Source: Pseudomonas sp. ML2-2023-3 (GTDB lineage Bacteria; Pseudomonadota; Gammaproteobacteria; Pseudomonadales; Pseudomonadaceae). Taken from it: a DNA stretch of 64,000 nucleotides. Under the pieces are notes generated by a model that worked only from the letters and a program-made list of their open reading frames with translations, ran no database searches and was not told the origin of the DNA. Position 1 is the stretch's first letter; each line of letters starts with the position of its first letter. Of the stretch, positions 17,615 to 26,137 are shown one piece after another. Made by a program: the position numbers and the translations under genes. Location: NCBI RefSeq assembly GCF_037055275.1, contig NZ_CP146343.1, positions 902,501 through 966,500 on the forward strand, in the 5' to 3' direction.

Positions 17615-17645
17615 TTGACCCTATAGTGGCTACAGGGTCTTTACT
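17615..17645 (+). promoter_or_regulatory. cadA promoter with CadR operator (MerR-type, 19-bp spacer)
   Basis: The -35 TTGACC (17615-17620) and the -10 TTTACT (17640-17645) are 19 bases apart, the overlong spacing typical of MerR-controlled promoters. Within the spacer lies the dyad ACCCTATAGTGGCTACAGGG (from 17618), the sequence type recognised by CadR and related regulators. The regulator would untwist the DNA on binding metal. cadA starts 33 bases downstream. Confidence 0.88.
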
Positions 17646-17677
17646 TGGCAACAGGCACCTTTTCCGGACGCAACCTG

Positions 17678-19918
17678 ATGAGCGATTCCATTCACACCCC
17701 GCACAAGCACGACCACGATCATGGCAAAAAGCATGACCACGCCAGTCATGGCCACAGCTGCTGTTCGACCGCGGCGGGCCCCAGCGTGATCAAGCTCGGC
17801 GCTGCCCCTACGGCGGGGGCTCGGCTGAGCAACTTTCGTATCGAAGCAATGGATTGCCCTACCGAGCAAACGCTGATCCAGAACAAGCTGGGGAAGCTGG
17901 CGGGTGTGCAGCAGCTGGAATTCAACCTGATCAACCGGGTGCTGGGCGTGACCCACGACCTGCCGTCGACCGAACCGATTATCGCGGCGATCAAATCCCT
18001 TGGCATGGTGGCCGACCCCATTGAGTCCGGGGCAGAGGCGGCCCCGGCTGCGCCACCCGTCAAAAAACACTGGTGGCCGCTGGCGGTAGCCGGTGTGGGG
18101 GCACTGGCGGCGGAAGTCCTGCACTTCACCGATGCGGCGCCTACGTGGGTGATCGCGCTGGTGGCCTTGGTGTCGATCCTCAGCGGCGGCCTGACCACCT
18201 ACAAAAAGGGCTGGATTGCCCTGAAAAACCTCAACCTGAATATCAATGCGTTGATGAGCATTGCGGTGACTGGCGCGGTGTTGATCGGTCAGTGGCCAGA
18301 AGCTGCCATGGTGATGTTCCTGTTTACCGTGGCTGAGTTGATCGAGGCCAAATCCCTCGACCGCGCACGCAATGCCATCAGCGGACTGATGCAAATGGCA
18401 CCGGACAAGGCCACCGTGCAACAGGCGGATGGCAGCTGGATCGAGCTTGAGGTCAAAGACATCGCGCTTGGCGCCATCGTGCGGGTGCGCCCAGGCGAGC
18501 GGATCGGCCTGGACGGCGAAGTGATCGCGGGCAGTTCGACGATCGATCAGGCGCCGATCACCGGTGAAAGCCTGCCCATCGAGAAGACAGTGGGCGATAA
18601 AGTCTTCGCGGGCACCATCAACCAGGCCGGTGCCCTGGAGTACCGGGTGACGGCAGCGGCCAACAACTCGACGCTGGCGCGGATCATTCACGCCGTGGAG
18701 CAAGCCCAGGGCGCTCGGGCGCCAACCCAGCGCTTCGTCGACAGCTTCTCGAAAATCTATACCCCGCTGGTGTTCGTTTTCGCCTTGGCAGTGGCTGTGA
18801 TTCCGCCCCTGTTCATGGGCGGCGTCTGGTTCGACTGGATCTATCGCGCACTGGTGCTGCTGGTCGTGGCCTGCCCGTGTGCGCTGGTGATCTCGACACC
18901 GGTCACCATCGTCAGCGGCCTGGCGGCAGCGGCCCGCAAGGGGATTTTGGTCAAGGGCGGTGTGTACCTGGAAAGCGGCCACAAACTCGACTTTCTGGCG
19001 CTCGACAAGACGGGCACCATCACCCACGGCAAACCGGTGCAAACCGATTACCTGCCCCTTGAACCGTTGGTCACCGACAGCGCCGTGTTGTTGGCCGCAA
19101 GCCTGGCCTCGCGCTCCGATCACCCGGTCTCACTGGCGGTCGCCACTGCGGCTGTGGATAAAAACCTGCAACTGAGCGCTGTGGATAACTTCGCCGCCCT
19201 GGCGGGTCGCGGTGTGCGTGGCGAGATAGACGGCAAGCTTTACCACTTGGGCAACCACCGACTGGTAGAGGAACTGGGCCTGTGCTCGCCTGCCCTTGAA
19301 GAAAAGCTGTTTGCCCTGGAAGAGCAGGGTAAAACAGTCATCTTACTGTGCGACAACTCAGGCCCGATGGCGCTTTTCGCGGTAGCAGACACCGTCAAGG
19401 AGACCAGCCGCGAAGCGATTCGGGAATTGCATGAGCTGGGCATCAAAACCTTGATGCTTACCGGCGACAACCCGCACACCGCCAGTGCCATTGCGGCCCA
19501 GGTCGGCATCGACGAAGCGCAAGGCAACTTGCTGCCGGAGGACAAGCTCAAGGCGATCGAAGCCCTGTATGCCAAGGGGCATCACGTGGGCATGGTGGGT
19601 GACGGAATCAACGACGCCCCCGCCCTGGCCCGCGCCGAGATTGGTTTTGCGATGGCTGCTGCGGGCACGGATACTGCGATTGAGACGGCCGATGTCGCCC
19701 TGATGGACGACGATCTGCGCAAGATCCCGGCATTCATTCGCCTGTCACGCCAGACCTCCAGCATCCTCAAGCAGAACATTGCCCTGGCATTGGTCATCAA
19801 AGCGATCTTTCTTGCGGTAACCTTCCTCGGTATGGCCACCATGTGGATGGCCGTGTTTGCCGACATGGGCGTGAGTCTGTTGGTGGTGTTCAACGGTTTG
19901 CGCCTGTTGCGCAAATAG
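17678..19918 (+). CDS. cadA: Cadmium/zinc/lead-exporting P1B-type ATPase
   Basis: CadA pumps divalent soft metals out across the inner membrane. From ATG 17678 the 746-residue protein has a histidine-rich N-terminus (HTPHKHDHDHGKKHDH at residues 5-20, then HSCC), one HMA-like domain with the metal loop MDCPTEQT near 60, about eight membrane helices, and the transport motif CPC in VVACPCALVIS (about 395). It also has the phosphorylation motif DKTGTIT (about 445), the P1B HP motif in SDHPVSLAV and GDGINDAP near 650. The CPC motif and His-rich tail fit Zn/Cd/Pb specificity. Control by CadR is clear from the divergent operator. Confidence 0.95.
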   Translation: MSDSIHTPHKHDHDHGKKHDHASHGHSCCSTAAGPSVIKLGAAPTAGARLSNFRIEAMDCPTEQTLIQNKLGKLAGVQQLEFNLINRVLGVTHDLPSTEPIIAAIKSLGMVADPIESGAEAAPAAPPVKKHWWPLAVAGVGALAAEVLHFTDAAPTWVIALVALVSILSGGLTTYKKGWIALKNLNLNINALMSIAVTGAVLIGQWPEAAMVMFLFTVAELIEAKSLDRARNAISGLMQMAPDKATVQQADGSWIELEVKDIALGAIVRVRPGERIGLDGEVIAGSSTIDQAPITGESLPIEKTVGDKVFAGTINQAGALEYRVTAAANNSTLARIIHAVEQAQGARAPTQRFVDSFSKIYTPLVFVFALAVAVIPPLFMGGVWFDWIYRALVLLVVACPCALVISTPVTIVSGLAAAARKGILVKGGVYLESGHKLDFLALDKTGTITHGKPVQTDYLPLEPLVTDSAVLLAASLASRSDHPVSLAVATAAVDKNLQLSAVDNFAALAGRGVRGEIDGKLYHLGNHRLVEELGLCSPALEEKLFALEEQGKTVILLCDNSGPMALFAVADTVKETSREAIRELHELGIKTLMLTGDNPHTASAIAAQVGIDEAQGNLLPEDKLKAIEALYAKGHHVGMVGDGINDAPALARAEIGFAMAAAGTDTAIETADVALMDDDLRKIPAFIRLSRQTSSILKQNIALALVIKAIFLAVTFLGMATMWMAVFADMGVSLLVVFNGLRLLRK

Positions 19919-19934
19919 AGCAAGAGAGGCCGCT

Positions 19935-20798
19935 GTGCTGAGTGCCGAGCTGAAAGCGTTTTACCGGGTGGCCCAGTTGGGCAGCATTACTCAGGCCGCA
20001 AAAAAGCTCGGGCTTAGCCAGCCGACCGTGACCACGCAGATCCGTAACCTCGAAAGCCAGTACGCCGTGGAGCTGTTCTACCGTGGCGGCCGGCGCCTGA
20101 CACTCAGCGATGAGGGCGTGCGTCTGCTGCCGATGGTCAAGGCGCTGCTCCAGCAAGAAGCCGACATCGAGTTCTTTTTGCGCAACAGCGGCCAGGGCAA
20201 CGGCACCTTGCGTATCGCCGCCACGGCACCGTATTACATCCTCGATCTGGTGAAGGCCTTTCGCGAACGCTTGCCGCAGATCGAAGTGTCGGTGGACATC
20301 GGCAATTCCCAGCAGGTGCTTGAAGCGCTGGATGAATACCGGGTCGACATTGCGGCCTCGTCGCAATTACTCGAAGACCCGCGCCTGATTCGCCGCGTAC
20401 TCGGCGCCGATCCGCTGGTGCTGGCGGTGCATCGCAATCACCCGCTGGCCAACCTTGAGCACGTGCCGTTGAGTGCGCTGGCCGGGCATTGTCTGTTGAT
20501 GCGCGAACAGGGTTCGACCACGCGCAAGTTGACGGAAGAACTGCTTGAAAGCGCCGGTGTCAGCTTTGGCCCGCTGCTGGAAATCGGTAGCCGGGAATCG
20601 ATCCGCGAGGCCGTGCTGCGCAACATCGGCATCAGCATCATTGCCCGGCAAGAAGTGCCCCACGACCCGCAGCTCCGGGTGCTGACCCTGGAAAATGCGC
20701 CGGTCATCCACGAATACCTGTACTGCCTCAAAGAGCGTAAATCGGCGCGTTTGCCAGCGGCTTTTCTGGGGCTGGCGCAAGAGATGGCCCCGGCCTGA
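19935..20798 (+). CDS. LysR-family regulator, likely of the phosphonate cluster
   Basis: The 287-residue protein starts at GTG 19935 with GAGAGG six bases upstream. The N-terminal helix-turn-helix is LGSITQAAKKLGLSQPTVTT (residues 15-34), followed by the linker helix and an effector domain (about 90-280). LysR proteins of this length accompany aminoethylphosphonate genes in many pseudomonads, and here the next four genes in the same direction are a phosphonate-type ABC transporter and two catabolic enzymes. It lies only 16 bases after cadA, so read-through from the metal promoter is possible. The ligand is inferred to be a phosphonate or its breakdown product. Confidence 0.8.
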   Translation: MLSAELKAFYRVAQLGSITQAAKKLGLSQPTVTTQIRNLESQYAVELFYRGGRRLTLSDEGVRLLPMVKALLQQEADIEFFLRNSGQGNGTLRIAATAPYYILDLVKAFRERLPQIEVSVDIGNSQQVLEALDEYRVDIAASSQLLEDPRLIRRVLGADPLVLAVHRNHPLANLEHVPLSALAGHCLLMREQGSTTRKLTEELLESAGVSFGPLLEIGSRESIREAVLRNIGISIIARQEVPHDPQLRVLTLENAPVIHEYLYCLKERKSARLPAAFLGLAQEMAPA

Positions 20799-20805
20799 GG
20801 CTTTT

Positions 20806-20896
20806 GTAGTCGCTGCCGAAGGCTGCGATAAGGGCCAAAGGACCTTCGTACGTGAAACAGCGCGACCCCTGCGGGCTCGATCGCAGCCTTCACTAC
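20806..20896. repeat. Palindromic intergenic repeat, family A (degenerate right arm)
   Basis: Starts GTAGTCGCTGCCGAAGGCTG and ends GATCGCAGCCTTCACTAC, so the right arm is shorter and altered compared with other copies. It lies between the LysR gene and the ABC transporter genes. Confidence 0.8.
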
Positions 20897-20998
20897 CCAA
20901 ATCCACCAATACCACTATCGGCAGCTTTGGCCTTGCTGCCATATCCTGTACGCATTGCGTCTCTAGGATGACCCCCATCTGCTTGATGAGGTGCATCC

Positions 20999-22075
20999 AT
21001 GAACAGCTCGAACGCAACCGCTTTGACCCAACCCGGCGTACCGATGAGGGTGCGCAATGTCAGCAAACGCTTTGGCGCCTTTACCGCGCTGGACAGCGTC
21101 TCGCTGGAGGTGGCCGCAGGGGAACTGGTGTGCCTGCTCGGGCCGTCAGGTTGCGGCAAGACCACGCTGCTGCGGTGCATTGCGGGGCTTGAACGCCAGG
21201 ACGACGGCGCGCTGTATCTGGGTGATCGCGATGTGTCCGAGCTGGCACCGCAAGCCCGTGACTACGGGATTCTGTTTCAGTCCTACGCCTTGTTTCCCAA
21301 TCTGACCGTTGAAGCCAACATCGCTTATGGCCTGGCGGGCAGCAATCGTGATGTGGTGCGCAAGCGCGTTGGCGACATGCTCGAACTGGTGGGCCTGACC
21401 GGCAGCGAAAAGAAATACCCGGGGCAGTTGTCGGGTGGCCAGCAACAGCGCGTTGCCCTGGCCCGCGCCCTGGCTCCTTCGCCGTCCTTGTTGTTGCTCG
21501 ACGAGCCGATGTCGGCACTGGATGCCCGTGTGCGTGAGCACTTGTGTACCGAACTGCGCCAACTCCAGCGCAGCCTGGGCATCACTACGCTGATGGTGAC
21601 GCACAACCAGGACGAGGCCATGTTGATGGCCGACCGCATTGCCGTGATGAACAACGGTAAGGTCGAGCAATACGCCACCCCGCAGGAAATCTACGACAAA
21701 CCGGCCACCCCGTTCGTGGCCGAGTTTGTGGGGCAGGGCAACTGGCTGCCGTTCCAGCGCAACAGCGCCAGCCACGCCCAGGTCGGCGGGATGAACATGC
21801 GCCTGGCAGACGATGCCGGGCGTGCCGCCTCGGGCCGTCTGTTTTGTCGCCCTGAAGCCATCAGCGTGAACCCGGTGCTGCATCAGGAAAATCTGTTCCC
21901 GGCGCGGGTGCGAGAAATCACCTTTCTGGGCAATCGTTGCCGCATGAGTTTTGAACTCAACCACTTGCCGGGCCATGCGCTGACTGCCGAAGTCGGTAGC
22001 CAGGACTTGCCGCGCCTTGGCGCCCCGGACATTTTCGTCGCCCTGCCCCCGGGCAGCTTGCAGGTGTTTGCCTGA
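20999..22075 (+). CDS. ABC transporter ATP-binding protein, 2-aminoethylphosphonate type
   Basis: This 358-residue cytoplasmic ATPase powers the importer formed with the next two genes. Walker A is GPSGCGKTT (about residue 48), the signature is LSGGQQQRVALARAL near 142, Walker B is LLLLDEPMSALD near 165, and a C-terminal TOBE-like regulatory domain spans about 265-355. The type is close to the iron/putrescine/phosphonate group with a fused permease, annotated in databases as the putative aminoethylphosphonate importer. GAGGTG precedes ATG 20999. The next gene starts one base after the stop, so the transporter is an operon. Confidence 0.87.
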   Translation: MNSSNATALTQPGVPMRVRNVSKRFGAFTALDSVSLEVAAGELVCLLGPSGCGKTTLLRCIAGLERQDDGALYLGDRDVSELAPQARDYGILFQSYALFPNLTVEANIAYGLAGSNRDVVRKRVGDMLELVGLTGSEKKYPGQLSGGQQQRVALARALAPSPSLLLLDEPMSALDARVREHLCTELRQLQRSLGITTLMVTHNQDEAMLMADRIAVMNNGKVEQYATPQEIYDKPATPFVAEFVGQGNWLPFQRNSASHAQVGGMNMRLADDAGRAASGRLFCRPEAISVNPVLHQENLFPARVREITFLGNRCRMSFELNHLPGHALTAEVGSQDLPRLGAPDIFVALPPGSLQVFA

Positions 22076-22076
22076 G

Positions 22077-23801
22077 ATGGCTGCTGATATGGCCCTGCCA
22101 CTGCCCGGCAACCTGCCCCGCAAGACTACCCGCGCTGAGCTCGGCGACCGCATTTTTGTAGTCGGCGGCAAACTGCTTTTACTGCTGCTGCTGGGGGTTG
22201 CCGTGTTGATGCCGTTGCTGGCGATCTTCTGGCGCGGCTTGAGCGCCGAAGAGGGGCAGGGCGGTGGTTGGGTTGCCGCTCGGGAGCTGGTCACCAGCGA
22301 TAATTTCCACTGGCTGGTGGGCAATAGCCTCAAAGTGGCGCTCAGCGTAGCGGCCATTGTCGTGCCGCTGGCCTATCTGTTTGCCTACGCCCTGCAACGC
22401 ACCCTGATCCCCGGCAAACGCATCTGGCGCGGCATGTCCCTGTTGCCGCTGATGGCTCCGTCGATGTTGCCCGGCATTGCACTGGTCTACCTGTTCGGTA
22501 ATCAGGGCATGTTGCGCGGGCTGATTTCGGACAACATCTACGGCTTCTGGGGAATCGTGCTCGGCGAAGTGATTTATACCTTCCCCCACGCGTTGATGAT
22601 TTTGCTGTCGGCCTTGTCGCTGGCCGATGCACGTTTGTTTGATGCGGCATCGAGCATGGGTGCCGGGCCATTCAAAGCCTTTCGCAGCATCACCTGGCCG
22701 GGCACCCGGCAGGCGGTGTTCGCAGCGTTCTGCCTGGTGTTCACCCTGACCATCACTGACTTCGGGGTGCCTGTGGTGGTGGGCGGTGACTATCAAGTGC
22801 TGGCGCTGGAAGCCTACAAGGCCGTGGTCGGTCAGCAGCAATTCGGTCGCGGTGCCCTGATCGGCATGGTCTTGTTGCTGCCTGCGCTGTTCAGCTTCGG
22901 GGTCGATGCCTGGCTGCGCCGCCAGCACGGCGATGCCATGAGCGGCCGCGCCCAAGTGTTCAAGCCCATGCCTTCCAAGGTGCGTGACCGCTGCTACCTG
23001 GCCATCGTGCTGCTGATCTGCGCCATCCTGCTGCTGGTGTTCGGCATGGCCGTGTACTCGTCGCTGGTCACGTTCTGGCCGTACAACCTGTCGTTGTCGC
23101 TCAAGCACTACCAGTTCGGCGACACGGCCGGCGGCGGCTGGCTGGCCTATCGCAACAGCGTGACGATGGCGCTGTGCACGGCCTTGATCGGCAGTGCAGT
23201 CATCTTCACCGGTGCCTACCTGATGGAGAAAACCAGGGGCCAGAAGGGACTGACCCTGGCCCTGCGCATGCTCAGCTTCGTGCCGATGGCGGTGCCCGGC
23301 CTGGTGCTTGGCCTGGGCTACGTGTTCTTTTTCAATTTGCCCGGCAACCCGCTTCACGTGCTCTACGGCACCATGACCCTGCTGGTGGTGTGCACCATTG
23401 CTCATTATTTGACCACCGCACAAATGACCGCCACCACTGCGCTGCGCCAGCTCGACGGCGAATTCGAAGCGGCCGCGCTGTCGCTGAAAGCGCCGCTGTA
23501 CCGCCATTACTGGCGCGTCACCGTGCCGATCTGCCTGCCAGCGCTGCTGGACATCATCCGCTACCTGTTTGTCTCGGCGATGACCACCGTTTCGGCGGCG
23601 ATCTTCCTCTACAGCCCCGACACCATCCTTGCAGCGGTGGCGGTGCTGAACATGGACGACGCCGGCAACGTGGGCGGCGCGGCGGCCATGTCGACCCTGA
23701 TCCTGTTCACCTCGGCGGGTGTGTTCCTGCTGCTGGCCCGGGCTTCGCGCGGCTTGCTGAGCCGCTCCCAGGCCTGGCGCCAGGGCGCTCCTGCGCAATG
23801 A
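22077..23801 (+). CDS. ABC transporter fused permease, 2-aminoethylphosphonate type
   Basis: The 574-residue protein contains two permease domains in one chain, about twelve membrane helices in all. Each half carries the EAA-like cytoplasmic loop: DAASSMGAGPFKAFRSITWP near 200-220 and EAAALSLKAPLYRHYWRVTV near 480. The start is set at ATG 22077, one base after the stop of the ATPase gene; ATG 22089 (MALPLPGN) is a possible alternative. Fused permeases of this kind are the PhnU-type subunit of aminoethylphosphonate importers and also occur in iron importers; the neighbours favour phosphonate. Confidence 0.86.
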   Translation: MAADMALPLPGNLPRKTTRAELGDRIFVVGGKLLLLLLLGVAVLMPLLAIFWRGLSAEEGQGGGWVAARELVTSDNFHWLVGNSLKVALSVAAIVVPLAYLFAYALQRTLIPGKRIWRGMSLLPLMAPSMLPGIALVYLFGNQGMLRGLISDNIYGFWGIVLGEVIYTFPHALMILLSALSLADARLFDAASSMGAGPFKAFRSITWPGTRQAVFAAFCLVFTLTITDFGVPVVVGGDYQVLALEAYKAVVGQQQFGRGALIGMVLLLPALFSFGVDAWLRRQHGDAMSGRAQVFKPMPSKVRDRCYLAIVLLICAILLLVFGMAVYSSLVTFWPYNLSLSLKHYQFGDTAGGGWLAYRNSVTMALCTALIGSAVIFTGAYLMEKTRGQKGLTLALRMLSFVPMAVPGLVLGLGYVFFFNLPGNPLHVLYGTMTLLVVCTIAHYLTTAQMTATTALRQLDGEFEAAALSLKAPLYRHYWRVTVPICLPALLDIIRYLFVSAMTTVSAAIFLYSPDTILAAVAVLNMDDAGNVGGAAAMSTLILFTSAGVFLLLARASRGLLSRSQAWRQGAPAQ

Positions 23802-23848
23802 TGCGTGCCCACACAACTCTGCCCCTACAACCGTAAAGGAACCGCACC

Positions 23849-24871
23849 ATGTTCAAGCCACTTGCCCTTGCCGCTGCTGTCCTCACCGCTTTTAGCTTCA
23901 ATGCGTTTGCTGCGAAAACCGAGCTGACCGTATACACGGCCCTCGAAGCCGAGCAGCTCAAGACCTATAAGCAGGCTTTCGAGAAGGCCAACCCGGACGT
24001 TGAGATCAAGTGGGTGCGCGATTCCACGGGCATCATCACGGCCAAACTGCTGGCTGAAAAAGCCCGCCCGCAAGCCGATGCCGTATGGGGCCTGGCTGCG
24101 TCCAGCCTGGCGATCCTGGATCAGCAAGGCATGCTGCAAAGCTACGCGCCCAAGGATCTGGCCAAGATTGGCGTCAACTACCGCGATGCTGCCAATCCGC
24201 CTGCCTGGGTGGGGATGGACGTGTGGGCTGCGACCATTTGCTTCAACACCATCGAAGCCGAGAAACAGGGCCTGACCAAGCCGGTGAGCTGGCAAGACCT
24301 GACCAAGCCCGAGTACAAGGGCAAGATCGTCATGCCCAACCCGGCTTCATCCGGTACCGGCTTTCTGGACGTGAGCGCGTGGTTGCAGACCTTTGGCGAG
24401 AAGCAGGGTTGGCAGTACATGGACGACCTGCACCAGAACATCGGCCAGTACGTTCACTCCGGCTCCAAGCCTTGCAAGTTGGCCGCTTCGGGGGAATTCC
24501 CGATCGGTATTTCGTTTGAATATCCGGCGGTACAGCTCAAGCGCCAGGGTGCCCCGCTGGACATCGTGTTGCCAAAAGAAGGCCTGGGTTGGGAAATCGA
24601 AGCCACTGCCGTGATCAAGGGGACGCCCCACGAAGAAGCCGCCAAGAAGCTGGCTGACTTCTCCGCCAGCCCCGCAGCGATGGAGCTTTATAAAGAGAAC
24701 TTCGCCGTACTCGCCCAGCCCGGCATTGCCAAGCCACAGACCGAACTGCCAGCCGACTACGAGCAGCGCCTGATCAAGAACGACTTCGCCTGGGCCTCGC
24801 AGAACCGCGACAGCATCCTGGCCGAGTGGCGCAAACGCTATGACGGCAAGTCCGAGAAAGCGGCGCAGTAG
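23849..24871 (+). CDS. Periplasmic substrate-binding protein, 2-aminoethylphosphonate type
   Basis: The 340-residue protein starts with a clear signal peptide (MFKPLALAAAVLTAFSFNAFA, cleavage after about residue 21-22) and matures to a type II periplasmic binding protein. The mature part begins KTELTVYTALEAEQLKTYKQ, as in the iron/phosphonate-binding branch, followed by DSTGIITAKLLAEKARPQAD and a second lobe with FLDVSAWLQTFGEKQGW. It should capture the phosphonate for the fused permease. AAAGGA precedes the ATG. A family B repeat follows the gene and separates transport from catabolic genes. Confidence 0.86.
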   Translation: MFKPLALAAAVLTAFSFNAFAAKTELTVYTALEAEQLKTYKQAFEKANPDVEIKWVRDSTGIITAKLLAEKARPQADAVWGLAASSLAILDQQGMLQSYAPKDLAKIGVNYRDAANPPAWVGMDVWAATICFNTIEAEKQGLTKPVSWQDLTKPEYKGKIVMPNPASSGTGFLDVSAWLQTFGEKQGWQYMDDLHQNIGQYVHSGSKPCKLAASGEFPIGISFEYPAVQLKRQGAPLDIVLPKEGLGWEIEATAVIKGTPHEEAAKKLADFSASPAAMELYKENFAVLAQPGIAKPQTELPADYEQRLIKNDFAWASQNRDSILAEWRKRYDGKSEKAAQ

Positions 24872-24890
24872 TTTTGTAGCCACAAAAGAC

Positions 24891-24978
24891 CTGTGGGGGC
24901 GGGCTTGCCCGCGATTGGATCGCTGCGGTTGGACAGCCGCACCGCGCGTTTGTATCGCGAGCAAGTCCGCTCCCACAA
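24891..24978. repeat. Paired palindromic repeat, family B (REPIN-like)
   Basis: Left copy CTGTGGGGGCGGGCTTGCCC (from 24891) and inverted right copy GCAAGTCCGCTCCCACAAGG (to about 24980) enclose about 45 bases. It lies inside the phosphonate cluster between the binding-protein gene and the FAD oxidoreductase gene, where it could uncouple their expression. Confidence 0.85.
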
Positions 24979-25009
24979 GGGAAGTGAAGTTGCCCTTCAG
25001 GACATCGTG

Positions 25010-26137
25010 ATGACTCAACCAATCCTTATCGTCGGCGCTGGCATTCTGGGCTTGTCCCACGCCTACGCCGCTGCAAGACGCGGGCTCAAGGTGCGCGTAT
25101 TCGAGCGTACGGCTACGCCCTTGGGCGCTTCGGTGCGCAACTTTGGCCAGGCCCTGGTCACCGGCCAACCGCCCGGCGTGATGCTTGATCTGGCCCGGGC
25201 CAGCCGCCCTGTCTGGGCCGACTGGGCGCAGCGTGCCGGTTTCGAGCTCAAGCGTAATGGCTCATACCTGTTCGCCCGCACCGAAGCCGAAGAGCACCTG
25301 CTGGACGCCTTTTGCCAAGGCCGCGCTAGCGAATTCGGCTATCGTGCCGAACTGTTGCGCGGCGCAGACCTGGACGCGCTGTACGGCGGTCAATTCAGCC
25401 ATCACCGTGCTGCATTGCACGGTCTGGACGATCAGCAGGTCTATTCCCGGGAAGCGATCCCGGCATTGATTGCGTATCTGCAGCGTGACCTGGGGGTCGA
25501 GTTTCATTTTTCGACCCTGGTACGCGAGGTCGAGCCCGGTCAAGTCCACACCACGGCGGGCAGTTTCAAGGGCTCGCAGGTGATCGTGTGTTCGGGGCAC
25601 GATTACCTGACTTTACTGGCCGAGCCGCTGGCCCGGCTCAATCCGCAGATTTGCCGACTGCAAATGCTGCGTGTGAGACCCAAGGTCGATTTGAAGTTGC
25701 AGCACGCCCTGCTGACCGGGCTCAGCTGTGTGCATTACGGTGCCTTTGCCGACTTGCCACAAGCAGCGGCGGTGCAGGACGAAATCCTGCGAGCCAGCCC
25801 CCATCTGGATCAGCACGGCATACATCTGCTGATCAGCCCAACGCCCTATGGTGACTTGATTGTCGGCGATTCTCACGATTACAGCCGGGATCCAACACCC
25901 TTTAACGGTGAACAGGTTGATAACTGGATGCTACAGCTGTGCGAGGAAACCCTTGGTTGTGAAGTCCGGGTGGTTGAGCGTTGGCAGGGTGTCTATGGGG
26001 CAAAAGGGGCCAAGCCGTTCACCTGGCTGGAGGTGGAACCGGGGCTGAATGCGGCGCTGATGCACACCGGCGTGGGCATGAGCGTGGGTCCGGCGATGGC
26101 CGAGGGCAATATCGCCCGGATGCTGGAGAACATGTGA
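25010..26137 (+). CDS. FAD-dependent oxidoreductase of phosphonate clusters (TIGR03364-like)
   Basis: From ATG 25010 (AGGA seven bases upstream) the protein has 375 residues and a glycine-oxidase-like FAD fold: the dinucleotide motif ILIVGAGILGLSHAYAA at residues 5-21, then the ARRGLKVRVFE strand. The C-terminus GLNAALMHTGVGMSVGPAMA holds the second flavin contact. Members of this family are repeatedly found next to phosphonate genes and are thought to oxidise amino- or N-alkylaminophosphonates. It is therefore likely to act on the imported aminophosphonate, but the substrate is inferred. Its stop overlaps the start of the PhnZ-type gene by one base (TGATG). Confidence 0.82.
   Translation: MTQPILIVGAGILGLSHAYAAARRGLKVRVFERTATPLGASVRNFGQALVTGQPPGVMLDLARASRPVWADWAQRAGFELKRNGSYLFARTEAEEHLLDAFCQGRASEFGYRAELLRGADLDALYGGQFSHHRAALHGLDDQQVYSREAIPALIAYLQRDLGVEFHFSTLVREVEPGQVHTTAGSFKGSQVIVCSGHDYLTLLAEPLARLNPQICRLQMLRVRPKVDLKLQHALLTGLSCVHYGAFADLPQAAAVQDEILRASPHLDQHGIHLLISPTPYGDLIVGDSHDYSRDPTPFNGEQVDNWMLQLCEETLGCEVRVVERWQGVYGAKGAKPFTWLEVEPGLNAALMHTGVGMSVGPAMAEGNIARMLENM

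Noticed and set aside
20897..20998. LysR operator and Pho box before the phosphonate transporter
   Set aside because: ATCCT and AGGAT form a weak 5-bp dyad, but there is no convincing T-N11-A box or tandem CTGTCAT repeat, so neither is listed as a feature.
22179..23816. Leftward open frame of about 545 codons
   Set aside because: It is antisense to the fused ABC permease, and its Gln/His/Arg-rich composition is typical of shadow frames.
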